The position numbers and the translations under genes are program-made. 35,728 bases of DNA from CAYFWT01 sp964346955 (GTDB lineage: Bacteria > Patescibacteriota > Minisyncoccia > Portnoybacterales > UBA2143): the NCBI GenBank assembly GCA_964346955.1, contig CAYFWT010000028.1, positions 1 to 35,728 on the forward strand, in the 5' to 3' direction. The notes below the pieces were generated by a model, which was given only the letters and a program-made list of their open reading frames with translations, was not told the origin of the DNA and did no database searches. This document shows, one piece after another, positions 23,055 to 29,561 of the stretch. Position 1 is the first letter of the stretch, and each line of letters opens with the position of its first letter.

Positions 23055-24227
23055 TTATTGATAAGCCAGATTACAAATCTTCCTATAAAAACTTAATAGA
23101 GATTGATCTTGTTTGTCTTTATCCCATATCATCTTTTTTCTTGCTTGTAAATCACCATGTTCTCTAAAGTCTTTGATATCTTGGTCCTGCGATAAACCAA
23201 TTTCTGTTCCATAGTATATAATTTTTGGTTGCCCAATACTAAATTAAATTTCTGCAGCCTTTTTGAGTTTCTCTTTATCTCCTCCAGCTTCAAATAAATA
23301 TCGGTTCATATCATGGTTATCTAGAAAAGTTGGCAACAAGAAGTTTTTCGGAAATCTATCATAATGCTTCTTCAATCTTTCTCTAAATTCCTTTTCCGAA
23401 ATACTCTCTTTTGCCACAAAGTCTCTAACCAGTCTATTGAACGTGAAATCTAAACATCCATCCAAAACCCCAACATAGTTTAGCATAGCTGGGTCTCTCA
23501 TATGAAAATATTTGTTAAGAAGATAAATCATCCAATCACCTCTCATTTCTATTGTTTTTAGATCGTCTAAGGTTACTCCCTCGAACCAAACCTCACCAAT
23601 GAGAACTAAGTCTTTCTTTTTTTTCTTTGCCTTTGTGACAAATTCTCTCCAAAAATCATGAGAAGGCCCAACTGAATGATCGAGTCTCAATCCATCCGTG
23701 CCCAATTCTTCAATCCAATAAATTGCGTTTTTTATTATATAATCCCTGGTTTCTTTATTATCTAAGTTTAATTTTGGTAATTCTTTACAATGAAGAAAAG
23801 TTAAATATTCATTTGGCCACTTGGTAAAAGTGAACCAATTTTTATATTTGCTGTTTGTATTTTTTTGGGCATCTAGAAAGAATGGATGTTTATAAGAACA
23901 ATGGTTGGGCACATTGCCAATTATAGTATTGATTTCTGCTTTACGACATTTGTTAATAAGCTCTTTCAGCTCTTCTTTTGTGCCAAGGTGTTCATCAACC
24001 TCATAAAAGTCGGTTATATGATAACCATGATAGGCAGAGTTTTTATAAAACGGCGAAATCCATATACAGTTCACTCCTAAGCTTTTCAAATAAGGCAATT
24101 TTTCTATAATACCTCTAATATTTCCACCTATCCAATCTGGTTTTGTGTCATCAGCTTTCGGGTCAAAGCCAGCAAATCTATCAATAAAAATGTGATAAAT
24201 TATTGCATTTTTAATCCACGAATTCAT
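23055..24227 (-). pseudogene. GH13 alpha-amylase family gene interrupted by an in-frame TAA
   Basis: The frame is open for 327 codons from ATG 24225-24227, then meets TAA (23244-23246). The same frame continues for 62 more codons with sequence that is clearly the end of a GH13 catalytic domain (FSIGQPKIIYYGTEIGLSQD, DLQARKKMIW, LLSFYRKICN) and stops at 23055. The interruption is a single nonsense change, most simply CAA to TAA. Catalytic residues are still present: nucleophile Asp183 (DGLRLD), acid/base Glu212 (LIGEVW) and Asp306 (LDNHD). The region I Asp is replaced by Gly104 (IIGNVPNH). The lost segment holds the last barrel strand, so the short product is probably inactive unless the stop is read through. 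The -10 TAGAAT lies six bases before ATG, implying a leaderless mRNA. Confidence 0.8.
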
Positions 24228-24233
24228 ATCTTA

Positions 24234-24262
24234 ATTCTACCAAAAAATCGCCTTTAAGGCGA
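24234..24262 (-). promoter_or_regulatory. Promoter giving a leaderless mRNA for the GH13 gene
   Basis: Minus strand: TCGCCT (24257-24262), 17 bases, TAGAAT (24234-24239), six bases to ATG. A palindrome ATCGCC-ttaaa-GGCGAT overlaps -35 and spacer. Confidence 0.6.
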
Positions 24263-24344
24263 TTAAGTGGGGACAGACACCCTCAAGTCAACTCTCTGAT
24301 TAATGAAGAGTTTATGGGTTTTTATAAGAAGAAAATGTAATTTG

Positions 24345-24833
24345 TTACTTTAAATAGCCCTTTAAAGTTAGACAACCAGAACTTGCCTGAAATATTTTAG
24401 CACGGTAGTAAGGAGCCACAATCTCATAAGTTACAATACCTTGTCCACGGCGAACCTCTTCATCTTGGGCCAGCCAATTCACATTATCTAAGGAAACTTC
24501 TATATCCCAAGCCCAATACTGAGTATCAACTTGCAAAGGATGAACTGATAATCTGGTATAGCCGTCTGTATCTATTACTGGTGAAATATCGCCCTCAGTT
24601 AAACTACATTCATTATCCCAAAAAGTTACTATCTCAGTTCCTAACCCATTAGGACTATTACCACCATTTATAACTTCAACAGGAACAGGTTCACTTTCAG
24701 TATTTATAACTAAAACCTTTCTTGCCCAACTTAAAATCCTAAATGAAGGACCTGCAAATATTTCCTTTGGGATTACAAGAGCAACTAAAACAATCATTAA
24801 AATACCTACAATAGCTACCTGATATACTCTCAT
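24345..24833 (-). CDS. Small secreted protein, unknown function
   Basis: The 162-residue protein starts at ATG 24831-24833 (MRVYQVAIVGILMIV). A TTG 27 bases upstream could extend it, but that TTG overlaps a GGAGG that should not be translated. The N-terminal hydrophobic segment ends PKEIFA and looks like a cleavable signal peptide. The mature part is beta-rich (LVINTESEPVPVEVINGG, EIVTFWDNECSL, WAWDIEVSLDNVNWLAQDEE) and has two cysteines far apart. No family is recognised. It has its own TTGACA promoter. The distance between GGAGG and the ATG (about 20 bases) is unusual. Confidence 0.6.
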   Translation of the reverse strand: MRVYQVAIVGILMIVLVALVIPKEIFAGPSFRILSWARKVLVINTESEPVPVEVINGGNSPNGLGTEIVTFWDNECSLTEGDISPVIDTDGYTRLSVHPLQVDTQYWAWDIEVSLDNVNWLAQDEEVRRGQGIVTYEIVAPYYRAKIFQASSGCLTLKGYLK

Positions 24834-24890
24834 ATTTTTAATACTGTTAAATTCCTCCAACGACCTTTAGTACTCCCCGCTTAAAAAATA

Positions 24891-24913
24891 ATACTTTTTC
24901 AATCAAATGTCAA
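24891..24913 (-). promoter_or_regulatory. -35 region and upstream promoter part for the gene at 24345
   Basis: TTGACA (24908-24913, minus strand) is followed 14 bases later by TATTAT, or at 17 bases by TATTTT. The -10 is ambiguous. Confidence 0.5.
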
Positions 24914-24915
24914 CC

Positions 24916-24939
24916 AAAAACCCGAGCCAAAGACTCGGG
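24916..24939 (-). terminator. Terminator of the C39-like peptidase gene
   Basis: CCCGAG (24921-24926) pairs with CTCGGG (24934-24939); on the minus strand TTTTT follows. It directly adjoins the next promoter's -35 box. Confidence 0.7.
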
Positions 24940-24950
24940 CTACAAAAACT

Positions 24951-24976
24951 CGCTTGGCTGGACGACGTTAGAACCT
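24951..24976 (-). repeat. tRNA-3'-end-like intergenic element
   Basis: Plus strand CGCTTGGCTGGACGA, then CGTTAGAACCT, a member of the dispersed family, located between the peptidase stop codon and its terminator. Confidence 0.5.
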
Positions 24977-25067
24977 GTTTTACTCTAAAAACCTAAAAGT
25001 AGAAAGCATTTGGTTAAATAAATTTTCTATGAAATTAAAATGGCCAGAATAATTAAAATTTTGCTTT

Positions 25068-26165
25068 TCATAAAGAGTTCATAGCTTCTTCTTCTTTGCC
25101 AGCTATTAAAGATAGTTCGTCTATCGTGGGGTTTTTTAAATATAAATTACCAGCTTCTCTATAGAGATTAGCAGCATTTTGATAGCCATTCCTTTCCAAA
25201 AATTTTGCAAATTCCAAACGGCCTACCGCCATTTCCCCGATGAAGGAGTAATTCAGAGCTTCTCTTATTTCAAAGGCAGTATTCTCGGATATCTCTCTGT
25301 TCCAGGCCATTATCTCTTCTATTGATTTTCTTTTAGCTTTATCTTTAAGATAAAGCATCCAATAAGGACCAAGCTTGTGGCCCTTTAGCTTAGGATTAGC
25401 ACCATTTTTCCAAGCTTCTAAAAAGTTTTTGTGTGAAGTTGGCATATTTTTTATGGCTAAATCATGTTCGGTAGGGTCATTGATATAAACATAATTCTCA
25501 TCATAACCAGTAACGGTCATAAAGTGAGAGGCATGAATTTTTTCCCATGATGCCCAGTTAGGAGAAATTTTGGCAAAATCATCGGCAACATAATAAAGGT
25601 CTAAATGAACCAAAACTGGTTTGTCAGAGGAGATTATACTTTTTAAATAGTGGGCAGCTTCTTTCTTATTGCTAAAACATTTAAATTCTTTAGCGCTTTC
25701 CTTAAAATTAAATTGAGAATTAGTGATTGAATCTTTGCCTCTAGACAAAAGCCCTAGTACAAAATTATAGCCAAGATTTTCGGCTCCAGTTATAATAGAA
25801 TTTCCTTGGAAATCATTTGTTAAGCCAACAAAAGGAACAACATTTTTAGCTGTTACTCCAATCCCAGAATAAGCAACGATTTCAGTGAAATCTAAATCTG
25901 GATCATCAAATAAAACCAACATCGCAAAAGCTCCAAGATAACATAAACCAGGCGCCTCTTCGGTTTCTTTTTCTTTTAGAACTTCCCCAGTAAAAACTCT
26001 TGGAACATTTAATTGGTAAGCCTGAGGAATAACTTTTTCCTTTTCCTCTAAAGAAAGTTTTTCTTCAACCCCGCATTCTTTTTGAACAGGACCTCTAATC
26101 AAAAAATATCCTCCTATACCCAAACCAATTAAAACTATTAAAACAATTAAAATTTTAATATTCAT
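25068..26165 (-). CDS. Membrane-anchored C39-like cysteine peptidase family protein
   Basis: The 365-residue protein has an N-terminal membrane helix (about 4-23) and an outside domain with papain-like C39/BtrH layout: Cys75 in APGLCYLGAFAMLVLF (catalytic Cys at a helix start), His214 in ASHFMTVTGYD, and Asn229-Asp230 in VYINDPTEHD. The C-terminal 100 residues are helical with a tetratricopeptide-like look (AAHYL..., ANLYREAGNLYLKNP). It may cleave peptides or act as an acyltransferase outside the cell; the substrate is unknown. The -10 TAGAAT lies exactly six bases before the ATG, implying a leaderless mRNA. It is followed by a good terminator. Confidence 0.7.
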   Translation of the reverse strand: MNIKILIVLIVLIGLGIGGYFLIRGPVQKECGVEEKLSLEEKEKVIPQAYQLNVPRVFTGEVLKEKETEEAPGLCYLGAFAMLVLFDDPDLDFTEIVAYSGIGVTAKNVVPFVGLTNDFQGNSIITGAENLGYNFVLGLLSRGKDSITNSQFNFKESAKEFKCFSNKKEAAHYLKSIISSDKPVLVHLDLYYVADDFAKISPNWASWEKIHASHFMTVTGYDENYVYINDPTEHDLAIKNMPTSHKNFLEAWKNGANPKLKGHKLGPYWMLYLKDKAKRKSIEEIMAWNREISENTAFEIREALNYSFIGEMAVGRLEFAKFLERNGYQNAANLYREAGNLYLKNPTIDELSLIAGKEEEAMNSL

Positions 26166-26171
26166 TCTTCT

Positions 26172-26200
26172 ATTCTACCAAAAAACCGCCTGTGAGGCAA
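26172..26200 (-). promoter_or_regulatory. Promoter giving a leaderless mRNA for the C39-like gene
   Basis: Minus strand: TTGCCT (26195-26200), 17 bases, TAGAAT (26172-26177), six bases to ATG. GCCT-cac-AGGC forms a small palindrome over the -35 and spacer, and T6 follows, so it can also look like a terminator. Confidence 0.65.
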
Positions 26201-26210
26201 TTTTTTATCA

Positions 26211-26241
26211 GGGCTCCCCGGATGGGACGATTTTCGAACCT
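26211..26241 (-). repeat. tRNA-3'-end-like intergenic element
   Basis: Plus strand GGGCTCCCCGGATGGGACGA, then TTTTCGAACCT. It lies about ten bases upstream of the promoter at 26172-26200. Confidence 0.55.
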
Positions 26242-26314
26242 TTGGGTGGATAGATTTGGTTAAAAATCCCGAAGAAATTTTAGGGAAAATAAAATTAGCA
26301 CTAAATATTAAATG

Positions 26315-26352
26315 AAAAAAAGGAGCAAACTTTTGTCACTGTCCGCTCCTTA
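26315..26352 (-). terminator. Terminator of the small membrane protein gene at 26367
   Basis: AGGAGC (26321-26326) pairs with GCTCCT (26345-26350), loop 18; on the minus strand a T7 tract follows. It lies 15 bases after the stop codon. Confidence 0.7.
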
Positions 26353-26366
26353 TAGCCCGACAACTC

Positions 26367-26591
26367 TTACGTCGCATATGCACCACACAACGACAATAAA
26401 AACGTAAAAAGAGATACAAAAAGACCCCATCCTCCAATTACAGTTAATCTCCCATAGGAAAATTCATAGGGAGTCCGTGACACTTCAATCCTCTCTGTTA
26501 TTAAACCCAATAACAGAATAATGAAAAAGAATATTGTTGATATTCCAGAAGAATACACTAAAATCTTTTCCATGATTGTAATCTCTTCCAT
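26367..26591 (-). CDS. Small two-helix membrane protein
   Basis: The 74-residue protein has two membrane helices (about 11-32 and 50-70) joined by a charged loop (ERIEVSRTPYEFSYGRL). No family is recognised. The start is secure: a GAGGAGGG ribosome binding site lies five bases before the ATG. It is expressed from a promoter that is duplicated almost exactly upstream of the gene at 26801, so the two small genes may be co-regulated. Roles such as a toxin, a stress peptide or a regulator of membrane enzymes are possible but unsupported. Confidence 0.65.
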   Translation of the reverse strand: MEEITIMEKILVYSSGISTIFFFIILLLGLITERIEVSRTPYEFSYGRLTVIGGWGLFVSLFTFLLSLCGAYAT

Positions 26592-26620
26592 GATCTCCCT
26601 CCTCTGTATCTAATGTTCTT

Positions 26621-26663
26621 AAAGAACTAAAACAAGCATACCATAAAAGTATGCTTGCGTCAA
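26621..26663 (-). promoter_or_regulatory. Promoter/operator copy 1 (gene at 26367)
   Basis: Minus strand: TTGACG (26658-26663), 17 bases, TATGCT (26635-26640). A 9-bp inverted repeat CAAGCATAC/GTATGCTTG (26633-26641, 26649-26657) covers the -10 and the spacer. The 37 bases at 26621-26657 are identical to 27084-27120. Confidence 0.7.
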
Positions 26664-26668
26664 TATGC

Positions 26669-26699
26669 GAGCTCCCCGGCTGGAACAAAGTTAGAACTT
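26669..26699 (-). repeat. tRNA-3'-end-like intergenic element
   Basis: Plus strand GAGCTCCCCGGCTGGAACAA, then AGTTAGAACTT, immediately upstream of promoter copy 1. Confidence 0.5.
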
Positions 26700-26732
26700 G
26701 GTATTTTGATAGATTCCCTAATCTGGCTAAAA

Positions 26733-26766
26733 GAAAACCGCCCAAATGAAGAATCATTAAGGACGG
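26733..26766 (-). terminator. Terminator of the winged-helix-like gene
   Basis: CCGCCC (26738-26743) pairs with GGACGG (26761-26766) with one G-T pair; on the minus strand GGTTTTCTTTT follows. Confidence 0.55.
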
Positions 26767-26800
26767 CTGTTTCCAGTTCTTATACCTATAAATAAAGTTC

Positions 26801-27010
26801 TTAGTGGCTATTATACCACTGTCGCCCTTGTTCCGTTACAGTAACGGCTTCGGGCAGACGCCGAATATATCCAGTATCAACTAAATCCTCCCAAGTCGAT
26901 CCCTTCCCCCAGCGACGATTAGCTTCCTCCAGCGTCAGCGGACTCTTTTGTTCTTCTGCTAAGATCAACTCTCTCAAAATGTCCTTGGCAATCTCAGGAA
27001 ATAGAAACAT
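26801..27010 (-). CDS. Small winged-helix-like protein, possible DNA-binding regulator
   Basis: This 69-residue soluble protein starts behind a perfect AAAGGAGG ribosome binding site. Its pattern (DILRELILAEEQ, LTLEEANRRWGKG, STWEDLVDTGYI, RRLPEAVTVTEQGRQW) resembles a small winged helix: helices followed by a beta hairpin with VTVTEQG in the wing. I infer possible DNA binding; the family is not recognised. Its promoter carries the same 9-bp dyad as the gene at 26367, so self-regulation is an attractive but untested idea. Confidence 0.55.
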   Translation of the reverse strand: MFLFPEIAKDILRELILAEEQKSPLTLEEANRRWGKGSTWEDLVDTGYIRRLPEAVTVTEQGRQWYNSH

Positions 27011-27083
27011 AAAGCACCTCCTTTACGAATATTCCCAATACTTAGGAATATAATTATATTTTTCAGTTACCTCGTTATTATTC

Positions 27084-27127
27084 AAAGAACTAAAACAAGC
27101 ATACCATAAAAGTATGCTTGTTGTCAA
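27084..27127 (-). promoter_or_regulatory. Promoter/operator copy 2 (gene at 26801)
   Basis: Minus strand: TTGACA (27122-27127), 18 bases, TATGCT (27098-27103), with the 9-bp dyad CAAGCATAC/GTATGCTTG over -10 and spacer. The sequence 27084-27120 is identical to 26621-26657. It directly follows the tRNA-Asn gene. Confidence 0.7.
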
Positions 27128-27134
27128 GGACGAG

Positions 27135-27389
27135 CTCCGCGGGTAGGACTCGAACCTACAACCCACTGGTTACACAAAATCCAATATTTTCATATTGGGG
27201 TGGACTATATCATCGCCTTAGCCAAAAAAGCTTTAGGCGCTTTGGTATCTAGTCTCTACGGGCCCCAATTCGGGTTCCCACGGTGTTGGCAGAATTAGCT
27301 TCCACCGTTATCCCAAAGTTTTCACCCCGACATTTCTGTTGGGGGCTGCCAACCGACAGCCAGTTGCTCTACCATTGAGCTACCGCGGA
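27135..27389 (-). tRNA. tRNA-Asn (GUU) split by a group I intron
   Basis: On the minus strand the 5' exon (27389-27356) gives acceptor TCCGCGG, D-arm GCTC/GAGC, and anticodon stem ACTGG with loop start CTGT. The 3' exon (27172-27135) gives TAA, CCAGT, a five-base variable loop, T-arm GTAGG-TTCGAGT-CCTAC, and acceptor CCGCGGA. Spliced, the anticodon loop is CTGTTAA, i.e. anticodon GTT for asparagine, and the tRNA is 72 nt long without CCA. All stems pair perfectly. CCA is not encoded (GCTC follows), so it must be added after transcription. No promoter could be identified with confidence immediately upstream of the 5' exon. Confidence 0.9.
27173..27355 (-). ncRNA. Group I intron (183 nt) in the anticodon loop
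   Basis: The 5' exon GGCTGT pairs with the guide GCAGCC in the intron, forming P1 with the obligatory U-G at the splice site. The intron ends in G before TAACC. P2 has a GAAA loop (CCCCAACA-GAAA-TGTCGGGG, one mismatch). P3 is CTTTGG/CCAAAG, P4 ACGGTG/CACCGT, and P7 GACTA (in GTAGAGACTAGATA) with TAGTC (in GATATAGTCC). P8 is CGCCT../..AGGCG and P9 CCAATAT-GAAA-ATATTGG. The R and S signature sequences are typical. It carries no ORF. Insertion is between anticodon positions 35 and 36. At 183 nt it is near the lower size limit for a self-splicing group I intron. Confidence 0.9.
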
Positions 27390-27423
27390 ATATTAAATTG
27401 TATTTTTATTCTAACCCAAAAAA

Positions 27424-28566
27424 CTAAAAAAGTAAAGCATCTAAGGTCTTTTGGGCGCATTCTGGCCAGGAGAATTTCTGAGCTTGTTCTAATCCCCGGC
27501 TGATTAAATCCTGGCGAAGCGGCTGGTCGGTTAGTCCTTGATAAATCGCCTGGGAAATTTCTTTGATGTTTTTTGAGTCTTGAACATAAATAGCTGCTTG
27601 ACCAGCCACCTCGGGAATAGAAGTCAAAGGACTGGTTATTACTGGCGCGCCGCAAGCCATTGACTCTAAAACTGGCAAGCCAAAACCTTCATAATCAGAA
27701 AGCCAAACCAACAGGTCAGCTGCATTATAGAGAGTAACCAAATCCGGGCCGCTTAAATAATCCTGACGCAAAATAGCTTGACGGCCGAGTTTCTTATTAA
27801 CCCTTTCAATTAAACCATCTATATCAACAAAAGGCGAAGTATGATTAGCGCCGATAATCAAAAATTGATAATTGGTTAATCGAGGAGCTATTTTTTCAAA
27901 AGCTTCAATCACTTCTGGCAAATGGCGGCGGTTAAAAATTGAGCCAATGTAAAAAATAAATTTATCTTTGATTTGGTATTTTTTCTTAATCTGGGCAATT
28001 TGAGATTGGTCAGAGATTTTTTTGAACGATTCATCAGCGGCCAGAGGGACATTAAAAACTTTATTAGAATCAACTTGATAATGTTTTAAAACTTCTTGGC
28101 GGGTGAACTCTGAAGGAGTAAAAATAATTTTGGCTTTTTGAGCAGAAATTTGAGAAACTTTCTTAAGTAATATTCTATCAAAAATACTGGGCCAACTATA
28201 AAGCTCGGGTCGGGCTTGATAAATAATGTCATGGAGGGCCAGGGTAATTTTACCTTGATAAAAAATTGGGGCAATATAGCCAGGGCAAAATAAAATATCA
28301 ACTTTATCTCTTTGGGCAGCTCGCGGCAAAAGATAATGAATAAAAAAAGCGTTACTTTGCCAACCAAAGGACGCCTGAAGAAGCTTTTTTTTAAAAAGAG
28401 AATCTGATAAATCTAAATCCTTAGGAATTTCTTTTTTGAAATAGAGAATAAATCCTAATTCCTTGGGCAGATCAAATTTATTCCACTGAAAAAGTAAGTT
28501 GATTAAATAACGACCCACCCCGGTGCGTTGGCCTTCTAAATTGTGGGCATCGAGACCAATGGTCAT
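27424..28566 (-). CDS. Glycosyltransferase family 4 (GT-B)
   Basis: The 380-residue protein is a GT-B glycosyltransferase: N-terminal RTGVGRYLINLL; a C-terminal nucleotide-sugar half with FIFYIGSIFNRRHLPEVIEA; and the E-x7-E signature SDYEGFGLPVLESMACGAPV (Glu base pair), followed by TSPLTSIPEVAG. It most likely transfers a hexose or deoxyhexose to a surface glycan or lipid carrier; donor and acceptor are unknown. It lies 42 bases after the GT2 gene at 28609 and is probably co-transcribed with it. The product of the N-terminal part looks complete and the length is typical. Confidence 0.85.
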   Translation of the reverse strand: MTIGLDAHNLEGQRTGVGRYLINLLFQWNKFDLPKELGFILYFKKEIPKDLDLSDSLFKKKLLQASFGWQSNAFFIHYLLPRAAQRDKVDILFCPGYIAPIFYQGKITLALHDIIYQARPELYSWPSIFDRILLKKVSQISAQKAKIIFTPSEFTRQEVLKHYQVDSNKVFNVPLAADESFKKISDQSQIAQIKKKYQIKDKFIFYIGSIFNRRHLPEVIEAFEKIAPRLTNYQFLIIGANHTSPFVDIDGLIERVNKKLGRQAILRQDYLSGPDLVTLYNAADLLVWLSDYEGFGLPVLESMACGAPVITSPLTSIPEVAGQAAIYVQDSKNIKEISQAIYQGLTDQPLRQDLISRGLEQAQKFSWPECAQKTLDALLF

Positions 28567-28582
28567 AGATTATCTTATCCAA

Positions 28583-28605
28583 GGACTGTCCCTTAGGGAC
28601 TGTCC
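28583..28605. repeat. GGACTGTCCC inverted repeat between two glycosyltransferase genes
   Basis: GGACTGTCCC (28583-28592), TTA, GGGACTGTCC (28596-28605). The arms pair over ten positions with one A-A or T-T mismatch. It lies in the short spacer just before the GT4 start codon and could affect translation. A related GGGGACAGACACCC lies at 24270-24283. Confidence 0.55.
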
Positions 28606-28608
28606 CTG

Positions 28609-29499
28609 TCACTTCTTACCTCGTTTACCTAAATAAAAATCCTTTATCCCTAACAAAATATATTTGGCCCAGGTTCGCCTTTGAGGAAAGAAAATTAACT
28701 TGATCAGCTGCTTGATAATTCGCCAAAAAACATCTAAATGGACCAAGGGTTTAACATACCAAGGAGCGTATCGTCGGGCTAAGATTAAGCCATTTCTGAT
28801 GTGGTAATAAATATATGAGGATGAGCCTTCGAGACTACTTTTAGAGCCTTTGTGCCAGATGCTGGCTTGAGAAACAAAGCTACATTTAAAGCCCGCTCGC
28901 CTCGCTTTCAGAGACCAATCAGTGTCCTCGTAGTATAAAAAATAATCTTCCGGCATCAAACCAATTTTTTTTATCACTGCTCTTTTAATTAAAAGACAAC
29001 AGCCAGTAATATAATCTGTTTCTTGAACTACCGGGTCATCATATTGTCCCCTATCTATCTCACTATAACCTTTCATCTCACCCTTATTATAGAGCCAATT
29101 AACCTGGCCACCAGCAAACCAAATTTTCTCTCGCTCATCAGCGAAGTAGATTTTTGGCCCTAAAAGACCAGACTTTTTATCTTTCTCCCCTACCTCAATT
29201 AACTTTGTTAAAAAATCCTGGCTAACTATCGTATCGTTGTTTAAAAGTAAAATATAATCAGCCCTTTTTTCTAAAGCATATTTTATCCCCACATTGTTGC
29301 CACCAGCAAACCCCAAATTCTTTTTATTGTAAATAATTTTGGCTCCCCGAGGCGGAGCGGAAGGCTTTTCATCTGATCCATTATCAACAATGACTACCTG
29401 ATAATTGGGGTAGTCATTATTCTTAAGCGATTCGAGGCATGCCAAGGTATCGGGCCAATTATTCCAATTTAGAACAATAATAAAAGCTTTTGGAAACAT
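28609..29499 (-). CDS. Glycosyltransferase family 2 (rhamnosyltransferase-like)
   Basis: The 296-residue GT-A enzyme has FIIVLNWNNWPDTLACLESL at the N-terminus, VVIVDNGSDE, the metal-binding DxD-like LLLNNDT, and the acceptor-side EDTDWSLKARRAGFK motif (ED..W..R) typical of GT2 rhamnosyl/galactofuranosyl transferases (WbbL type). The C-terminal region is basic and amphipathic (RRTWAKYILLGIKDFYLGKRGKK), suggesting attachment to the inner membrane face. It works with the GT4 enzyme downstream on a surface polysaccharide. Sugar specificity cannot be told. Confidence 0.85.
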   Translation of the reverse strand: MFPKAFIIVLNWNNWPDTLACLESLKNNDYPNYQVVIVDNGSDEKPSAPPRGAKIIYNKKNLGFAGGNNVGIKYALEKRADYILLLNNDTIVSQDFLTKLIEVGEKDKKSGLLGPKIYFADEREKIWFAGGQVNWLYNKGEMKGYSEIDRGQYDDPVVQETDYITGCCLLIKRAVIKKIGLMPEDYFLYYEDTDWSLKARRAGFKCSFVSQASIWHKGSKSSLEGSSSYIYYHIRNGLILARRYAPWYVKPLVHLDVFWRIIKQLIKLIFFPQRRTWAKYILLGIKDFYLGKRGKK

Positions 29500-29561
29500 A
29501 ATCTAGGAATCACTAATAGAAGATAAATCAGAAAGACGAGCTGTCACTGAATACCCGAAGC

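Noticed and set aside
23244..23246. Alternative genetic code or readthrough at TAA
   Set aside because: Known CPR recoding concerns UGA, and TAA is used as a normal stop elsewhere in the window. A nonsense mutation is simpler.
26485..26757. Minus-strand frame of 90 codons overlapping the small membrane gene
   Set aside because: It spans the duplicated promoter and a terminator, whereas the 74-residue frame has a perfect ribosome binding site.
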